A stretch of DNA of 64,000 bases from an uncultured Pelagibacteraceae bacterium (GCA_902524545.1 CABZDW010000005.1:1-64000), one strand, 5' to 3'; shown: positions 9,639-20,931, counted from the stretch's first letter. Notes: a model not told the origin generated them from the letters alone. Program-made: numbers and translations.

Positions 9639-10583
9639 TTAATGAGATAAAAACTTTTCAGCCTCTAGTGCTGCCATACACCCCATACCAGCAGCAGTTA
9701 CCGCTTGCCTAAATGTTTTATCCTTTACGTCTCCAGCTGCATAAACACCTGGTACATTAGTCTCTGTTGAATCTGGTTTTGTTATTAAATAACCATCATT
9801 ATCCATACTAAGTTGATCTTTAAATAATTGAGTTGCAGGGTCATGACCAATAGCAATGAAAACACCGTCTAATTTTATTTCATCAATTTTATTTGTTTTC
9901 ACATTTTTAACTTTTATTCCTTTAACATTTTTTGGATCTTTATCTCCAATTACATCCTCAACAACTGTATCCCAAATGATTTCAATTTTTTTATTTTCCA
10001 TAAGTTTTTTTTGAAGCATTTTTTCAGCCCTCAAACTATCTCTTCTGTGAATTAATTTTACTTTTGACGCAAATTTTGTAAGAAACATTGCCTCTTCAAC
10101 AGCCGCATTACCTCCACCTACAACAGCAACTTCTTTATCTTTAAAGAAAAAACCATCACATGTTGCACATGCTGATACACCAAACCCTCTAAACTCTTGT
10201 TCAGATTTAATATTTAACCATCTAGCTTGGGCACCTGTGGAAATTATTATGCTATCAGCAGTATATTTTTGTCCAGTGTCACCTACTGCCTCAAAAGGTG
10301 TTGTTTGTAAATTTACTGAACTTATATGATCTTCAATCATTTCTGTTCCAACTGCTTTTGCTTGGTCTTTCATTTGATCCATAAGCCATGGACCTTGAAT
10401 AACATCAGCAAATCCTGGAAAGTTTTCAACGTCTGTAGTTGTAGTTAATTGGCCTCCAGGCTCCGATCCATAAACCAAAATTGGATTTAACATTGCTCTC
10501 GCCGCATAAACTGCAGCAGTATATCCAGCAGGACCAGACCCAATTATTAACACTTTTGTGTGTTTAGTTGGATTTTGACTCAT
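9639..10583 (-). CDS. trxB: Thioredoxin reductase (NADPH)
   Basis: A flavoprotein of 314 residues, the typical low-Mr TrxB size. FAD-binding GSGPAGYTAAVYAARA is at residues 16-30. The redox-active disulfide CATC (Cys139/Cys142) lies inside the NADPH domain, whose GGGNAAVEEA dinucleotide motif follows. The C-terminal FAD motif is YAAGDVKDKTFRQAVTAAGMG. It reduces thioredoxin in the cytoplasm. Divergent from the ELM1-family gene with a 21-base gap, so the two promoters must lie inside the neighbouring gene ends or be shared. Confidence 0.95.
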   Translation of the reverse strand: MSQNPTKHTKVLIIGSGPAGYTAAVYAARAMLNPILVYGSEPGGQLTTTTDVENFPGFADVIQGPWLMDQMKDQAKAVGTEMIEDHISSVNLQTTPFEAVGDTGQKYTADSIIISTGAQARWLNIKSEQEFRGFGVSACATCDGFFFKDKEVAVVGGGNAAVEEAMFLTKFASKVKLIHRRDSLRAEKMLQKKLMENKKIEIIWDTVVEDVIGDKDPKNVKGIKVKNVKTNKIDEIKLDGVFIAIGHDPATQLFKDQLSMDNDGYLITKPDSTETNVPGVYAAGDVKDKTFRQAVTAAGMGCMAALEAEKFLSH

Positions 10584-10604
10584 ATGAAAGCTATATAGTG
10601 ATAA

Positions 10605-11555
10605 ATGACTAAATTAAAAGGTTTATTATTGACCGAGGGTATGCATGGCATGATTAGCCAAGTTGAGGGGCTTGCCAAAGCTCTTAATCTTGAATTTATA
10701 CACGAAAAAATTGAACTAAATAATTTTTGGAAAATGATTCCTCCAAAATTAACACCCGTAAAAGACTTTGTTTTCAAAAATAATATATCAGAAAAATTTA
10801 ATTTAGTAATTTCATGTGGAAGAAAAAGTGTAGTCCCATCCATCTATTTAAAAAAAAAATTTGGAAGTAAAATTATGAATATTCATATTCAGGATCCAAA
10901 AGTATCATTAAATAATTTTGATTTTGTTATTGCGCCAGAGCACGATGGTCTTGAAGGGATAAATGTTCTAAAAAGCAAAGGAGCAATTCATTATCTAACT
11001 GAAAAAGACTTAGAGGAAAATATTGATTATCTTAAACCTCGAATTAAAAAAGAAAAAGTAATAGTGTTTATTGCCGGTGGTCCAAATAAGTATTATGATT
11101 TTAATAACGAAATAATTGAGGAAATTTTTGTTAAAGCTAAAAAAAATTTTATTAATCAAGGTTATCAACTTATTTTTATACCCTCAATGAGAACACCTCA
11201 AAGAATTATAGATAAAGCCCAAAAATTTTTTGGTGATGACCAGATTATAATTCAGGATATTGATAAGAAAGCCTATTTGTCATCATTAAAGCTAGCCAAT
11301 CATATTATTGTAACTTGTGACTCTACATCTATGATATCTGAAGCAGCTATTTCGGGAAGACCAATATATGTGGCTCAAATGCCAGCTATTAAAAAAAACG
11401 TTCGTTTTAAAAAATTTTTTGAGCTTTTTAAATCCCTAAAAATAATTAAAAACTTAGAGGACAGAGTGGAAGAATGGAATTATAAAAAACTTAATGAAAC
11501 TGATAGAATATCGGGATATATAGAGAAACAATTTAAAGATTATGACTTTTCTTAA
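10605..11555 (+). CDS. ELM1-family (DUF1022) protein, GT-B-like
   Basis: A 316-residue protein matching the mitochondrial-fission ELM1/DUF1022 family, which is widespread in alphaproteobacteria and has a glycosyltransferase-B-like layout. Characteristic segments are LTEGMHGMISQVEGLAKAL at the start, ISCGRKSVVPSIYL, HIQDPKVSLNNFDFVIAPEHDG and the C-terminal IVTCDSTSMISEAAISGRPIYVAQM. The bacterial function is not established. Its 3' end overlaps the oxygenase gene by 14 bases, so they are co-transcribed. Confidence 0.75.
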   Translation: MTKLKGLLLTEGMHGMISQVEGLAKALNLEFIHEKIELNNFWKMIPPKLTPVKDFVFKNNISEKFNLVISCGRKSVVPSIYLKKKFGSKIMNIHIQDPKVSLNNFDFVIAPEHDGLEGINVLKSKGAIHYLTEKDLEENIDYLKPRIKKEKVIVFIAGGPNKYYDFNNEIIEEIFVKAKKNFINQGYQLIFIPSMRTPQRIIDKAQKFFGDDQIIIQDIDKKAYLSSLKLANHIIVTCDSTSMISEAAISGRPIYVAQMPAIKKNVRFKKFFELFKSLKIIKNLEDRVEEWNYKKLNETDRISGYIEKQFKDYDFS

Positions 11556-12204
11556 TTCTATATTGAAAAACTCAAAAAAGTATGAATTTCCATTTAATCA
11601 TTGGGAATATAATAATGCTTTAAGTGAGGAAGCTATTAGAGAAATAGAAGGCGCAGATATTCCCGATGTAAGCAAACATAATCTCAATTATGATGGTACA
11701 AGAGCAATTGATGGTGGTGCCGCCGAATTTAGAGAAGGCATAGCTTCAGGTGGTAAGGCAATAAAATTTAGATGTTTTGTTGCAAAAGAAAATGCTTCCC
11801 AATTTCCAAATTTAGTAAAATTTATCAATCAACTTCAATCAAAAGAGACATGCGAAACGATCTCCAAAATGATCAATAAAGATTTATCCGGTTCTTATGT
11901 TAGACTTGAAATTATATGTGATCGTGAAGGTTTTTGGCTAAAACCACATTGTGACATTAAAGAAAAATTAATGTCAGGACTTATTTTTGTAAATAATGCA
12001 AATGAATCGGAGGAATTAGGTACTGATTTTTATAATGAAAAATTAGAAAAAGTTAAAACAGTTCCCTACAAACATAATTATGGTTATTTATTTACAAGCG
12101 GTCCAAATACATGGCACGGTATGGAAAAGAAAAAAATTGTTAAAGAAAGAAGATGTATTCAAGTCAACTATGTTACATTTGAAACTGATTGGAAAGTTGA
12201 TTAA
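11542..12204 (+). CDS. 2-oxoglutarate/Fe(II)-dependent oxygenase-like protein
   Basis: A 220-residue protein with a jelly-roll oxygenase signature. The metal triad reads as the H-x-D of KPHCDIKEK and the distal His in NTWHGMEKK; the 2-oxoglutarate-binding Arg is likely in [11 protein letters not shown]. Substrate unknown. It overlaps the ELM1-family gene upstream by 14 bases and the convergent carB by 4. Pairing with a GT-B-like gene hints at modification of a glycan or small molecule, but this is only context. Confidence 0.7.
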   Translation: MTFLNSILKNSKKYEFPFNHWEYNNALSEEAIREIEGADIPDVSKHNLNYDGTRAIDGGAAEFREGIASGGKAIKFRCFVAKENASQFPNLVKFINQLQSKETCETISKMINKDLSGSYVRLEIICDREGFWLKPHCDIKEKLMSGLIFVNNANESEELGTDFYNEKLEKVKTVPYKHNYGYLFTSGPNTWHGMEKKKIVKERRCIQVNYVTFETDWKVD

Positions 12205-15200
12205 ATATTTTGAAGAGATGTGACCTCTAATTTTTTTGTTTTAAGTGATTTAATACCCTCAATACATGCAAGCGCTGTTGACATATTTGTGCAGTAGGGC
12301 ACTTTATTTTTAAGTGTTGCTCTTCTTAAAGCAATAGCATCGTTTAATCTGTGTTCTGTGTTGCCACCACCAGTATTAATTACTAAAGCTATTTTTTTGG
12401 AGTCAAGCACATCAACGATATGAGGTGATCCACTACTTACTTTATTAATAATTTTACAGCTCATACCATTTTTTTGAATGTATTCAGCAGTTCCTTTTGT
12501 GGCACACAAATGGAACTTCAGTCTTAAAAGTTCTTTTGCAAGCCCTATTCCTTCATCTTTATGAGAGTCTTTTAATGATAAAAAAGCTAGTCCTCTTGTA
12601 GGTAACGAATTAGACGAAGCTATCTGGCTTTTTGCGTATGCCATTCCAAAATTTTTGTCAAATCCCATCACTTCTCCAGTTGATTTCATTTCTGGACCTA
12701 ACAATAAATCACTATTAGGAAATTTATTAAACGGAAAAACAGCCTCTTTTACGGCAAACATTCCTTTAGATTTATCTTTTAAATTAAATTTTGAAAGTTT
12801 CTCACCGGCCATAACTCTTGAAGCTATCTTTGCCAATGGTATTCCTTTAGCTTTTGAGACAAAAGGAACAGTCCGACTAGCTCTTGGGTTTACTTCAATA
12901 ACAAAAATTTCATCTTTCTTTATTGCATATTGAACATTCATGAAACCTTTTACTTTAAGCGCTATAGCTAAATTTTTTGTTTGCTTTTCAATCTCTTTTA
13001 TTAAAAAAGGTTTTATGGAAACAGGTGGTAAGCTACAAGCAGAGTCGCCAGAATGAATTCCTGCTTCCTCAATATGTTGCATTATTCCAGCCACATGAAC
13101 TTCTTTACCATCAGATATAGCATCAACATCAACTTCCATTGCATGATCAATAAACTTATCAATGAGAATTGGATTTTTTTCTGCAGCTTTAAAAGCTTCT
13201 TCCACAAAATTTTTGAGCTGACTTTTTTCATAAACAATTTCCATCGCCCTTCCCCCAAGAACATAAGAGGGTCTTACTACTAAAGGTAAACCTATTTTTT
13301 CAGATATTTTAATTGCTTGTTTAAAATTTTTTGCAATACCACTTTCAGCTTGATTTAAATTTAATTTTTCTAAAAGTTTTCTAAATCTATCTCTATCTTC
13401 TGCTAGATCTATAGATGAGTATTGAGTTCCTAAAATTGGAAGATTATTATCATGTAAAAATTTGGCCAATTTAATTGGAGTTTGACCACCAAATTGCGTA
13501 ATGATACCGACTAAATTCCCTTTATCTTTCTCTCTTTTTATAATATTGAAAACATATTCTTCTTTTAAAGGCTCAAAATATAATCTATCGCTTGTGTCAT
13601 AATCTGTTGAAACAGTCTCAGGATTACAATTAACCATTACAGTCTCAAAACCAGCAGCTTTTAAGGCAAAACTTGCTTGACAACAGCAATAATCAAATTC
13701 TATTCCTTGTCCTATTCTATTAGGCCCTCCACCTAATATTATAATTTTTTTCTTAGCAGACGGGTCAGCTTCACACTCTGAGTTTATTGAGAAATTTCTT
13801 TGATATGTTGAGTACATGTATGGTGTAAAGGATTTGAATTCTGCAGCACAAGTATCAACTTTTTTAAATACTGGTAAAATTTTAAGTGCAGTTCTTTTTT
13901 TTCTTACAATATCTTCAGATAAATTTGTCAGCTCAGAAAGTTTTTTATCTGAAAAACCTATTGATTTTATTTGGTTAAAATCATCAAAATTTTTAGGTAA
14001 TCCATTATTTTTGATCTTAATTTCATTATCTACTATTTCTTTAATTTGATTTAAGAACCAGGGATCAATTTTTGATAAATTATAAATTCTTTTTAGCTTG
14101 ATTTTTTTTCTTATTGCTTCAGCAACAAGTAAGATTTTATCTGGAATATTTTCTTTTAGTTTTTTTTCAATTTGTTTTTTATTTAAATTAAATATTCTGT
14201 CTAATCCTGAGAAACCAGTTTCAAGAGAAACCAATGCTTTTTGAAGAGACTCCTTAAAGTTTCTTCCGATTGCCATTGCTTCCCCTACTGATTTCATTGA
14301 TGTACCTAGAATTGCCGGAGAAGTTGAAAATTTTTCAAAAGTAAATCTCGGAATTTTGGTCACCACATAATCTATACTTGGCTCAAATGATGCTGGAGTA
14401 ACTTTGGTAATTTCGTTTTTTAATTCATCCAATGTGTATCCAACCGCAAGTTTTGCGGCAACTTTTGCGATGGGAAATCCAGTAGCTTTAGATGCAAGGG
14501 CTGATGACCTTGATACTCTAGGGTTCATCTCGATTATTACCATTCGCCCATTTTTAGGATTTATTGCAAATTGTACATTTGAACCGCCTGTCTCAACTCC
14601 AATTTTTCTCAAACACGCAATAGAAGCATTACGCATTACTTGATATTCCTTGTCAGTTAATGTCAACGCAGGAGCGACTGTAACCGAGTCCCCCGTGTGT
14701 ATTCCCATTGGATCTACATTTTCTATTGAGCAAATAATTATACAATTATCTTTTTTATCCCTCACAACCTCCATTTCAAATTCTTTCCAACCTTCTAAAC
14801 ACTCTTCCACAAGCACTTGGCTCACTGGAGACTCATGCAAACCATTTTTGATAATTTTTACGTAATCTTTTTTATTTTTTGCTATTCCTCCACCTAAACC
14901 TCCAAGCGTAAAAGCTGGCCTAATTATTGCTGGTAAACCAATTTTATTCAAAATTTTTGATGCTTGATTAATATTGCTTACAATCTCAGATTTTGGGAGA
15001 TCTAAACCAATATCAATCATGTTTTTTCTAAATTTTTTTCTATCTTCTGCATTGGAAATAGCTCTTGAATTTGCGCCAATTAATTCAATTTTATATTTAT
15101 TTAAAATTCCTTTTTTTTCTGCTTCCATTGCAAGGTTAAGAGCAGTCTGGCCACCCATGGTTGGAAGAATTGCATCTGGTTTTTCCTTTTTGAGAATCTT

Positions 15201-15425
15201 TTCTAAAACATCTAAAGTAATAGGCTCAATGTAAGTTTTATCTGCAACATCTGGATCTGTCATAATTGTTGCTGGATTTGAATTAATTAATATAACTTTA
15301 TAACCCTCATCTTTTAATGCCTTACACGCTTGGGTTCCTGAATAATCAAATTCACAGGCTTGACCAATAATAATTGGGCCAGCACCTACAACTAAAATTT
15401 TTTTAAGATCTTTTCTTTTTGGCAT
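12201..15425 (-). CDS. carB: Carbamoyl-phosphate synthase large subunit
   Basis: A 1074-residue duplicated ATP-grasp enzyme that makes carbamoyl phosphate for arginine and pyrimidines. The two synthetase halves are both complete: [22 protein letters not shown] at the N-terminus and [20 protein letters not shown] near residue 558. Each is followed by an ATP-grasp core ([29 protein letters not shown]). The C-terminal MGS-like allosteric domain ends in [24 protein letters not shown]. Its start overlaps carA by 23 bases, so the subunits are translationally coupled. Confidence 0.96.
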   Translation of the reverse strand: MPKRKDLKKILVVGAGPIIIGQACEFDYSGTQACKALKDEGYKVILINSNPATIMTDPDVADKTYIEPITLDVLEKILKKEKPDAILPTMGGQTALNLAMEAEKKGILNKYKIELIGANSRAISNAEDRKKFRKNMIDIGLDLPKSEIVSNINQASKILNKIGLPAIIRPAFTLGGLGGGIAKNKKDYVKIIKNGLHESPVSQVLVEECLEGWKEFEMEVVRDKKDNCIIICSIENVDPMGIHTGDSVTVAPALTLTDKEYQVMRNASIACLRKIGVETGGSNVQFAINPKNGRMVIIEMNPRVSRSSALASKATGFPIAKVAAKLAVGYTLDELKNEITKVTPASFEPSIDYVVTKIPRFTFEKFSTSPAILGTSMKSVGEAMAIGRNFKESLQKALVSLETGFSGLDRIFNLNKKQIEKKLKENIPDKILLVAEAIRKKIKLKRIYNLSKIDPWFLNQIKEIVDNEIKIKNNGLPKNFDDFNQIKSIGFSDKKLSELTNLSEDIVRKKRTALKILPVFKKVDTCAAEFKSFTPYMYSTYQRNFSINSECEADPSAKKKIIILGGGPNRIGQGIEFDYCCCQASFALKAAGFETVMVNCNPETVSTDYDTSDRLYFEPLKEEYVFNIIKREKDKGNLVGIITQFGGQTPIKLAKFLHDNNLPILGTQYSSIDLAEDRDRFRKLLEKLNLNQAESGIAKNFKQAIKISEKIGLPLVVRPSYVLGGRAMEIVYEKSQLKNFVEEAFKAAEKNPILIDKFIDHAMEVDVDAISDGKEVHVAGIMQHIEEAGIHSGDSACSLPPVSIKPFLIKEIEKQTKNLAIALKVKGFMNVQYAIKKDEIFVIEVNPRASRTVPFVSKAKGIPLAKIASRVMAGEKLSKFNLKDKSKGMFAVKEAVFPFNKFPNSDLLLGPEMKSTGEVMGFDKNFGMAYAKSQIASSNSLPTRGLAFLSLKDSHKDEGIGLAKELLRLKFHLCATKGTAEYIQKNGMSCKIINKVSSGSPHIVDVLDSKKIALVINTGGGNTEHRLNDAIALRRATLKNKVPYCTNMSTALACIEGIKSLKTKKLEVTSLQNI

Positions 15426-16596
15426 TTTTTTTCATGTTGTTAATAAATTCCTGGAACAAATAAACACTATCTTGTGGTCCGGGGTTTGACTCTGGGTGAT
15501 ATTGAACTGAGAATACAGGATTATTCTTTAATCTTATTCCCTCGATACTATTATCGAACAATGATTTATGAGTAATCTGAATATTTTTTGGTAAGTTTTC
15601 TCTTACAACTTCAAAACCATGATTTTGGCTAGTGATTTCGACATTTTCACTAATTAAATTTTTAACTGGATGATTTGCTCCTCTATGACCCAATTTCATT
15701 TTTTTTGTTTTACCACCCAATGCGAGCGCAAGTATCTGATGACCAAGGCATATACCAAATAATGGTATTTTCTTTTTAATAAGATTTTGAATTATTTGAA
15801 TTGCGTATTTTCCTGTTGCAGCTGGATCTCCAGGTCCATTAGATAAAAAGACACCATTAGGTTTAAGAGATAAAATTTTTTCTGCAGATGTTTTACAAGA
15901 AACCACAGTAACCTTACATTTAAAATCAGAGAAATATCTCAAAATATTTTTTTTTATTCCATAATCTATGGCAACTACGTGAAATGAATTTTGATTATTT
16001 TTTCTATAGCCATGTTCTTTTCTCCAAGTTTTAAGTCCTTTCCAGATATAATTTTTTTGCGTGGTAACTTTTTTTGCTAGATCTAAATTTTTTAGCCCAC
16101 TCCATTTAATTGTAGAATTAATAAGTTTGTTAATATTAAATTTACATTTATTCGAGTAAACAATGGTTCCTTTTGGAGCACCTTTATCTCTTATAAAATT
16201 CGTTAAACTTCTTGTATCAAGTCCAGTAATACCAACTATTTTATTTTTTTTTAACCAGGCATCTAAATGCTGAAAAGATCTATAATTTGAAGGCGATGTT
16301 ATATCAGAATTAAAAACAACCCCCTTAGTCCAAATTCGATCAGATTCGAAATCTTCTTTATTTGTCCCTACATTTCCAATGTGAGGAAAGGTAAAGTTTA
16401 TTATTTGTCCAGCGTAAGATGGATCTGATATTATTTCTTGGTATCCCGTTAATGAGGTATTAAAGCAAACCTCACCAGTAGCCTCTCCCTGGTATCCAAT
16501 TCCGATCCCTTTAAAAATCTTTTTGTTTTCTAAAACTAAAATACCTGTATTTTTTTGAAAATTTTTTAAGTGAGTTTTTTTTACTTTTTTGGTCAA
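15403..16596 (-). CDS. carA: Carbamoyl-phosphate synthase small subunit (glutaminase)
   Basis: A 397-residue CarA with the N-terminal small-subunit domain ([24 protein letters not shown]) and a class I glutamine amidotransferase domain. The nucleophile is in [16 protein letters not shown] and the His/Glu pair in [11 protein letters not shown]. It releases ammonia from glutamine and channels it to CarB. It is divergent from yqeY; the 126-base gap (16597-16722) must hold promoters for both directions, but no clear hexamer pair or attenuator stands out. Confidence 0.96.
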   Translation of the reverse strand: MTKKVKKTHLKNFQKNTGILVLENKKIFKGIGIGYQGEATGEVCFNTSLTGYQEIISDPSYAGQIINFTFPHIGNVGTNKEDFESDRIWTKGVVFNSDITSPSNYRSFQHLDAWLKKNKIVGITGLDTRSLTNFIRDKGAPKGTIVYSNKCKFNINKLINSTIKWSGLKNLDLAKKVTTQKNYIWKGLKTWRKEHGYRKNNQNSFHVVAIDYGIKKNILRYFSDFKCKVTVVSCKTSAEKILSLKPNGVFLSNGPGDPAATGKYAIQIIQNLIKKKIPLFGICLGHQILALALGGKTKKMKLGHRGANHPVKNLISENVEITSQNHGFEVVRENLPKNIQITHKSLFDNSIEGIRLKNNPVFSVQYHPESNPGPQDSVYLFQEFINNMKKNAKKKRS

Positions 16597-16722
16597 TTAC
16601 AACTCATAAGTTAAAGGTTAATACAATAATTGATTTATTATCGCAACAGAGATGTATTATAAAATTGTAAAAAAACAATTTTTCTTTTGAAGAATTTTTT
16701 CTTTAAAGTAGATTAAAAAATT

Positions 16723-17184
16723 ATGTCGTTAAAAGTAACAATTGAAACTGAATATAAAAATGCTTTAAAATCTAAAGATAAAATAAAAATCTCAACTTAT
16801 AGGTTAATTTTATCATCAATTAAGGATCTTGATATCTCAAACAGGTCCGGCCCTAACAAAAAAGAAACAGATGATGAAGATATAAAAAAATTATTAAAAA
16901 AGATGATGAAGCAAAGATCCGAATCAATCGATATTTATAAAAAAAATAATCGTTCTGATCTTCTAGAAATTGAGCAAAACGAATTTAATATTCTATCAAG
17001 TTTTCTACCTAAACAGCTGAATGACGAAGATACTAAAAAGATATGTGAGGAAACTATTTCTAAATTAGGTGCAAGCTCCATTAAAGACATGGGAAAAGTA
17101 ATGGGTGAATTAAAAAAAAAGCATGCTGATGAAATTGATTTTTCAAAAGCTGGTGCCTTGTTAAAACAAATATTAAATAAATAA
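16723..17184 (+). CDS. GatB/YqeY domain protein
   Basis: A 153-residue protein of the YqeY family: the helical domain shared with the tail of GatB, with the family motifs STYRLILSSIKD, LKKMMKQRSESIDIYKKNNRSDL and a C-terminal DMGKVMGELKKK. A precise function is not known; a tRNA-dependent amidation link is suggested by the domain. It stands in front of dnaG with a 1-base overlap (TAATG), the yqeY-dnaG-rpoD order common in alphaproteobacteria. Confidence 0.85.
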   Translation: MSLKVTIETEYKNALKSKDKIKISTYRLILSSIKDLDISNRSGPNKKETDDEDIKKLLKKMMKQRSESIDIYKKNNRSDLLEIEQNEFNILSSFLPKQLNDEDTKKICEETISKLGASSIKDMGKVMGELKKKHADEIDFSKAGALLKQILNK

Positions 17185-18959
17185 TGAAATATCCAAAAGA
17201 ATATCTAGATGAAATTAAAACTCGTCTTAAAGTTTCTAGCGTTGTTTCAAAAGTTGTAGCTTTAAAAAAAAGAGGAAAGGAGTTTGTTGGACTATCACCG
17301 TTTAAAAATGAGAAAACTCCTTCTTTTACAGTTAATGATGAAAAAGAATTTTATCATTGTTTCGCAACTTCAGAGCATGGAAATATTTTTGATTTTGTTA
17401 TGAAAACTCAAAACTTAAGGTTTGGAGAAGCAGTAAAATATCTTGCTAATATTGCAGGAATGCAACCATATCTATTTACAAAACAAGATGAAGAGAGAGA
17501 AAAAAATTGGAAAGAGTATTTATCAATTTATAACAAATATGTTGATTATTATCATGATCAGCTATTAAAAAACGAAAAACTCTCAAAAGCCAGAGATTAT
17601 TTAAAGAATAGATCATTAGGTAAAAATGAAGTTAAAAAATTTAAAATTGGTTTTGTTGAAAAAAATCCAAGTTCTTTTGATGAACTTAAAAAAGAATTTG
17701 GTGAAAAAACTTTATTAGAAAGTGGTTTATTTTATTTTGATGAAAAGAAAAAAAAATGTGTAGAGAGATTTAGAGGAAGATTGATATTTCCGATAAACAA
17801 TATTTCAGGACAGCCAATCGCTTTGGGTGGTAGAATAATTGAAAATTTAGATTATTTAGCAAAATATATTAATTCACCGGAGACAAATTTTTTTAAAAAG
17901 GGTTCAAATCTTTATAATTTAGATCTAGCAAGAAAATTATCTAATAAATTAGATCATATTTTTTTAGTTGAAGGTTATATGGATGTAGTTGGTTTAAGTA
18001 AAAATGGAGTTGAAAATGTTGTTGCAAATCTTGGTACTTCTTTAACTGATAAACAAATTTTAACATTAAATCAGTTCTTTGATGACATTATAATCTGTTT
18101 CGATGGAGATGAAAGCGGCTATAAAGCTGCTTTAAGAGCAGCAGAAAATTCTATTAAAGAATTGAAACCTGAAAAACAAATATCTTTTTTATTTTTACCA
18201 GATAAAGAGGACCCTGATAGTTTTGTAAATAAAAATGGTAAAAACTATTTTTTAGATTTTACGAAACAGAACAAATTACCAATTCACCAATTTATTTTCA
18301 GCCATTATAAAAAACAAACTGAAAATAATCCTTCTTCTATGGCAATATTTGAGAAAAAACTAAGATCTATAGCTAATACAATTAAAGATAATCTTATAAA
18401 AAAATACGTTCTTGAGTATTTTTTTGAGAAAATAGACGAATTAACACCTCATTCCAATCAAAATAAGAATAAGTTTTCTGTTAAGAAAACAAAATCACTT
18501 GAGTCAACAAAAAAATTTTATAATGAAAGTAAGGGAGTTACTGCTGTTGAATTAAAAGAGTTCTCTCTATTATATTTGCTTTTAAATAATTTATCTCTTT
18601 TTCAGTCAAATATCCATTTAGTTGAAAATATTAAATTATTCACAGAAATTAACAGGCAGATATTCAATTCAGTAATCGATAAATTAAAATCAAATGATCC
18701 TATTGATATTGAAAAATTTAATTTTGATAAACAACTGTTAGACAAGATAAACAAGTTCGCACCCATTAAACATATTCTTAAAAATAAACCCAAAAATGAT
18801 AATCAAGTAATAGAGTTATTAGATGATATTTCAAAAGATTTATTTAATCACGATTTAGAGCTAAGAATCCAAGAATTAGAATCGAAGTTTTCAAAGGATT
18901 TAAGTGAAACAACTTTTAATGAGCTAAAAGAGCTTAAAAATGAGAGAAAAACCAATTAA
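17184..18959 (+). CDS. dnaG: DNA primase
   Basis: Synthesises RNA primers for replication; 591 residues. The N-terminal zinc-ribbon region (about residues 33-65) keeps the fold signature SPFKNEKTPSFTVNDEKEFYHCF, but three of the four usual C-H-C-C ligands are replaced (Ser, Lys and Thr; only one Cys remains). The catalytic TOPRIM core is intact: IFLVEGYMDVVGL, then IICFDGDESGYKAALRA and EDPDSFV. The C-terminal DnaB-binding part is divergent. It follows yqeY and precedes rpoD. Confidence 0.93.
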   Translation: MKYPKEYLDEIKTRLKVSSVVSKVVALKKRGKEFVGLSPFKNEKTPSFTVNDEKEFYHCFATSEHGNIFDFVMKTQNLRFGEAVKYLANIAGMQPYLFTKQDEEREKNWKEYLSIYNKYVDYYHDQLLKNEKLSKARDYLKNRSLGKNEVKKFKIGFVEKNPSSFDELKKEFGEKTLLESGLFYFDEKKKKCVERFRGRLIFPINNISGQPIALGGRIIENLDYLAKYINSPETNFFKKGSNLYNLDLARKLSNKLDHIFLVEGYMDVVGLSKNGVENVVANLGTSLTDKQILTLNQFFDDIIICFDGDESGYKAALRAAENSIKELKPEKQISFLFLPDKEDPDSFVNKNGKNYFLDFTKQNKLPIHQFIFSHYKKQTENNPSSMAIFEKKLRSIANTIKDNLIKKYVLEYFFEKIDELTPHSNQNKNKFSVKKTKSLESTKKFYNESKGVTAVELKEFSLLYLLLNNLSLFQSNIHLVENIKLFTEINRQIFNSVIDKLKSNDPIDIEKFNFDKQLLDKINKFAPIKHILKNKPKNDNQVIELLDDISKDLFNHDLELRIQELESKFSKDLSETTFNELKELKNERKTN

Positions 18960-18966
18960 TCTGAAT

Positions 18967-18993
18967 AAATTAGCAATGGATTTTTGCTAATTT
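18967..18993 (+). terminator. Hairpin between dnaG and rpoD
   Basis: A perfect 10-bp inverted repeat (AAATTAGCAA / TTGCTAATTT) with a 7-base loop begins 7 bases after the dnaG stop. It lacks a proper T-tract (TTTGATATT follows), so it may be a weak terminator or a processing site separating dnaG from rpoD messages. A/T-rich TATATAA just after could be part of an rpoD promoter. Confidence 0.5.
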
Positions 18994-19026
18994 GATATTA
19001 TATAAGTCTTTCAAACTAAATTTGCT

Positions 19027-20853
19027 GTGGAAAGAATTATTACTAAATCATTTGCTAGATTAATGGGTAGAGGAACCCACAGAGGTTTTATTACCCATGA
19101 AGAATTAAACAAATCTCTCGGTAAAAGAAATCTGTCTGATGAAAATTTATCACAAGCTTTTATTCATATCCTAAATGAGGGAATAATATTAGTCGAAAAA
19201 AAATCAGATTATAAAGTTTTAAGGAAAAAAGAAAATTCTTCTAAGGAAGAAGGCAAAACAATCGAAAAAAGCGACGACCCAATTAGAATGTATTTGAGGG
19301 AGATGGGTGGCGTTGAATTGCTTTCTAGAGAGGGAGAAATTGCAATTGCAAAAAGAATTGAGGCAGGAAAAGATGTAATGTTGAGTGCTTTATCTCAAAG
19401 TCCGATTACGGCCCAACAATTATTTGAGTGGGATGAAAAATTACAAAAAGATGAAATATTAGTTAGAGAAATTATTGATATTGATACTAATTATATGGAG
19501 GATGAGAATACAGGTCCTAGTGCTAAGCAAAAAAATTCTGGAGAGGATGAAAAAGATGAAAATTCAAATGATGAGAGTGACGATGATTTTAATCCAACAC
19601 TTGCCGCAATGGAATCTGAAATTAAACCGAAAGTCTTAACGACGGTAAATATACTTACAAAAGAGTATCGTAAACTATTAAAATATCAAAAAGAGAAATT
19701 AGATTGTGTTCTAAATTCACAAATTTTTTCTCCATCGAAAGAAAAAGGTTACACAAAATTAGTAAATGATATTTTAGAAAATATTAAATCTTTGCAATTA
19801 TCTCCTTCAGTATTAGAGGATCTTGTACAAAAACATTACGTTGAAAATAAAAAAATTATCTCTTTAGAGGGAAACCTTTTAAGACTCGCGATGGATCAAA
19901 AAATACCACGTAATGAATTTATTAAGTTTTATATAGGTAATGAGATTAATCCTAATTTAAAAAAATTTTTGGATACTAATATTTTATGGAAACAATTTTT
20001 TAACAAAAATAAAGAAGAATTTAAGAATATAAGAGAAAGATTAATTGATATCAGCCATAAACTTGGGATGTCAGTTACTGACTTTAAAAAATTAGTAAGC
20101 AGAGTTCAAAAAGGAGAGAAAGAGTCAAGAATTGCTAAAAAAGAAATGGTAGAGGCCAATTTAAGACTCGTTATTTCTATTGCAAAAAAATACACTAATA
20201 GGGGTCTCCAATTTTTAGATTTAATCCAAGAGGGAAATATTGGGCTAATGAAAGCGGTGGATAAGTTTGAATATCGAAGAGGTTATAAATTTTCAACCTA
20301 TGCAACATGGTGGATAAGACAAGCTATTACTAGATCAATTGCTGACCAGGCAAGAACAATAAGAATTCCAGTTCACATGATTGAAACGATTAATAAGATT
20401 GTTAGAACCCAGAGATTAATCCTTAGTGAATTTGGTAGAGAAGCTACTCCAGAGGAGTTAGCAAAAAAACTTCGTATGCCTTTAGACAAAGTTAGAAAAG
20501 TTCTTAAGATTTCAAAAGAACCTGTTTCTTTGGAAAAGCCAGTCGGAGATGAAGAAGATAGTAGCTTAGGTGATTTTATTGAGGATACAAAAGCTTTAGC
20601 TCCATTGGAACAAGCAATCAAATCTAATTTAGGTGAAGCGACAACAAAAATACTATCTACTTTAACACCTAGGGAAGAAAGAGTTTTAAGAATGAGGTTC
20701 GGAGTTGGAATGAATACTGATCATACATTAGAAGAAGTAGGATTACAGTTTTCTGTGACACGAGAGAGAATTAGACAGATAGAAGCTAAAGCTCTTAGAA
20801 AGCTTAAGCACCCAAGTAGATCTAAACAGCTTAAAAGTTTCTTAGAAAGTTAA
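19027..20853 (+). CDS. rpoD: RNA polymerase sigma factor RpoD (sigma70)
   Basis: The primary sigma factor, 608 residues. Region 1.1 is recognisable at the N-terminus ([17 protein letters not shown]), followed by [21 protein letters not shown] (region 1.2), an acidic non-conserved insertion (residues ~155-200), and region 2 ([39 protein letters not shown]). Regions 3 and 4 end with the -35-binding helix [19 protein letters not shown]. The only in-frame start that keeps region 1.1 is a GTG; an in-frame TAA lies 24 bases upstream. No strong Shine-Dalgarno is visible. tRNA-Val follows after 3 bases. Confidence 0.95.
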   Translation: MERIITKSFARLMGRGTHRGFITHEELNKSLGKRNLSDENLSQAFIHILNEGIILVEKKSDYKVLRKKENSSKEEGKTIEKSDDPIRMYLREMGGVELLSREGEIAIAKRIEAGKDVMLSALSQSPITAQQLFEWDEKLQKDEILVREIIDIDTNYMEDENTGPSAKQKNSGEDEKDENSNDESDDDFNPTLAAMESEIKPKVLTTVNILTKEYRKLLKYQKEKLDCVLNSQIFSPSKEKGYTKLVNDILENIKSLQLSPSVLEDLVQKHYVENKKIISLEGNLLRLAMDQKIPRNEFIKFYIGNEINPNLKKFLDTNILWKQFFNKNKEEFKNIRERLIDISHKLGMSVTDFKKLVSRVQKGEKESRIAKKEMVEANLRLVISIAKKYTNRGLQFLDLIQEGNIGLMKAVDKFEYRRGYKFSTYATWWIRQAITRSIADQARTIRIPVHMIETINKIVRTQRLILSEFGREATPEELAKKLRMPLDKVRKVLKISKEPVSLEKPVGDEEDSSLGDFIEDTKALAPLEQAIKSNLGEATTKILSTLTPREERVLRMRFGVGMNTDHTLEEVGLQFSVTRERIRQIEAKALRKLKHPSRSKQLKSFLES

Positions 20854-20856
20854 TTT

Positions 20857-20931
20857 GGGCCGTTAGCTCAATAGTAGAGTACTGCATTGACATTGCAGGG
20901 GTAGTTGGAGCGTAACCAACACGGCCCACCA
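20857..20931 (+). tRNA. tRNA-Val(GAC) with non-canonical elbow
   Basis: A 75-base cloverleaf with encoded CCA. Acceptor GGGCCGT/ACGGCCC, D-stem GCTC/GAGT (one G-T), anticodon stem CTGCA/TGCAG and T-stem GTTGG/CCAAC all pair. The anticodon loop TTGACAT gives GAC (valine). The T-loop reads AGCGTAA instead of TTCRANN, and the D-loop AATAGTA lacks the GG doublet. The stems are intact, so it may be functional with a remodelled elbow, or a recently decaying gene. It lies 3 bases after rpoD. Confidence 0.85.

Noticed and set aside
14404-14865. Plus-strand open frames inside carB
   Set aside because: They are antisense shadows of a conserved enzyme with no ribosome binding site or recognisable protein features.
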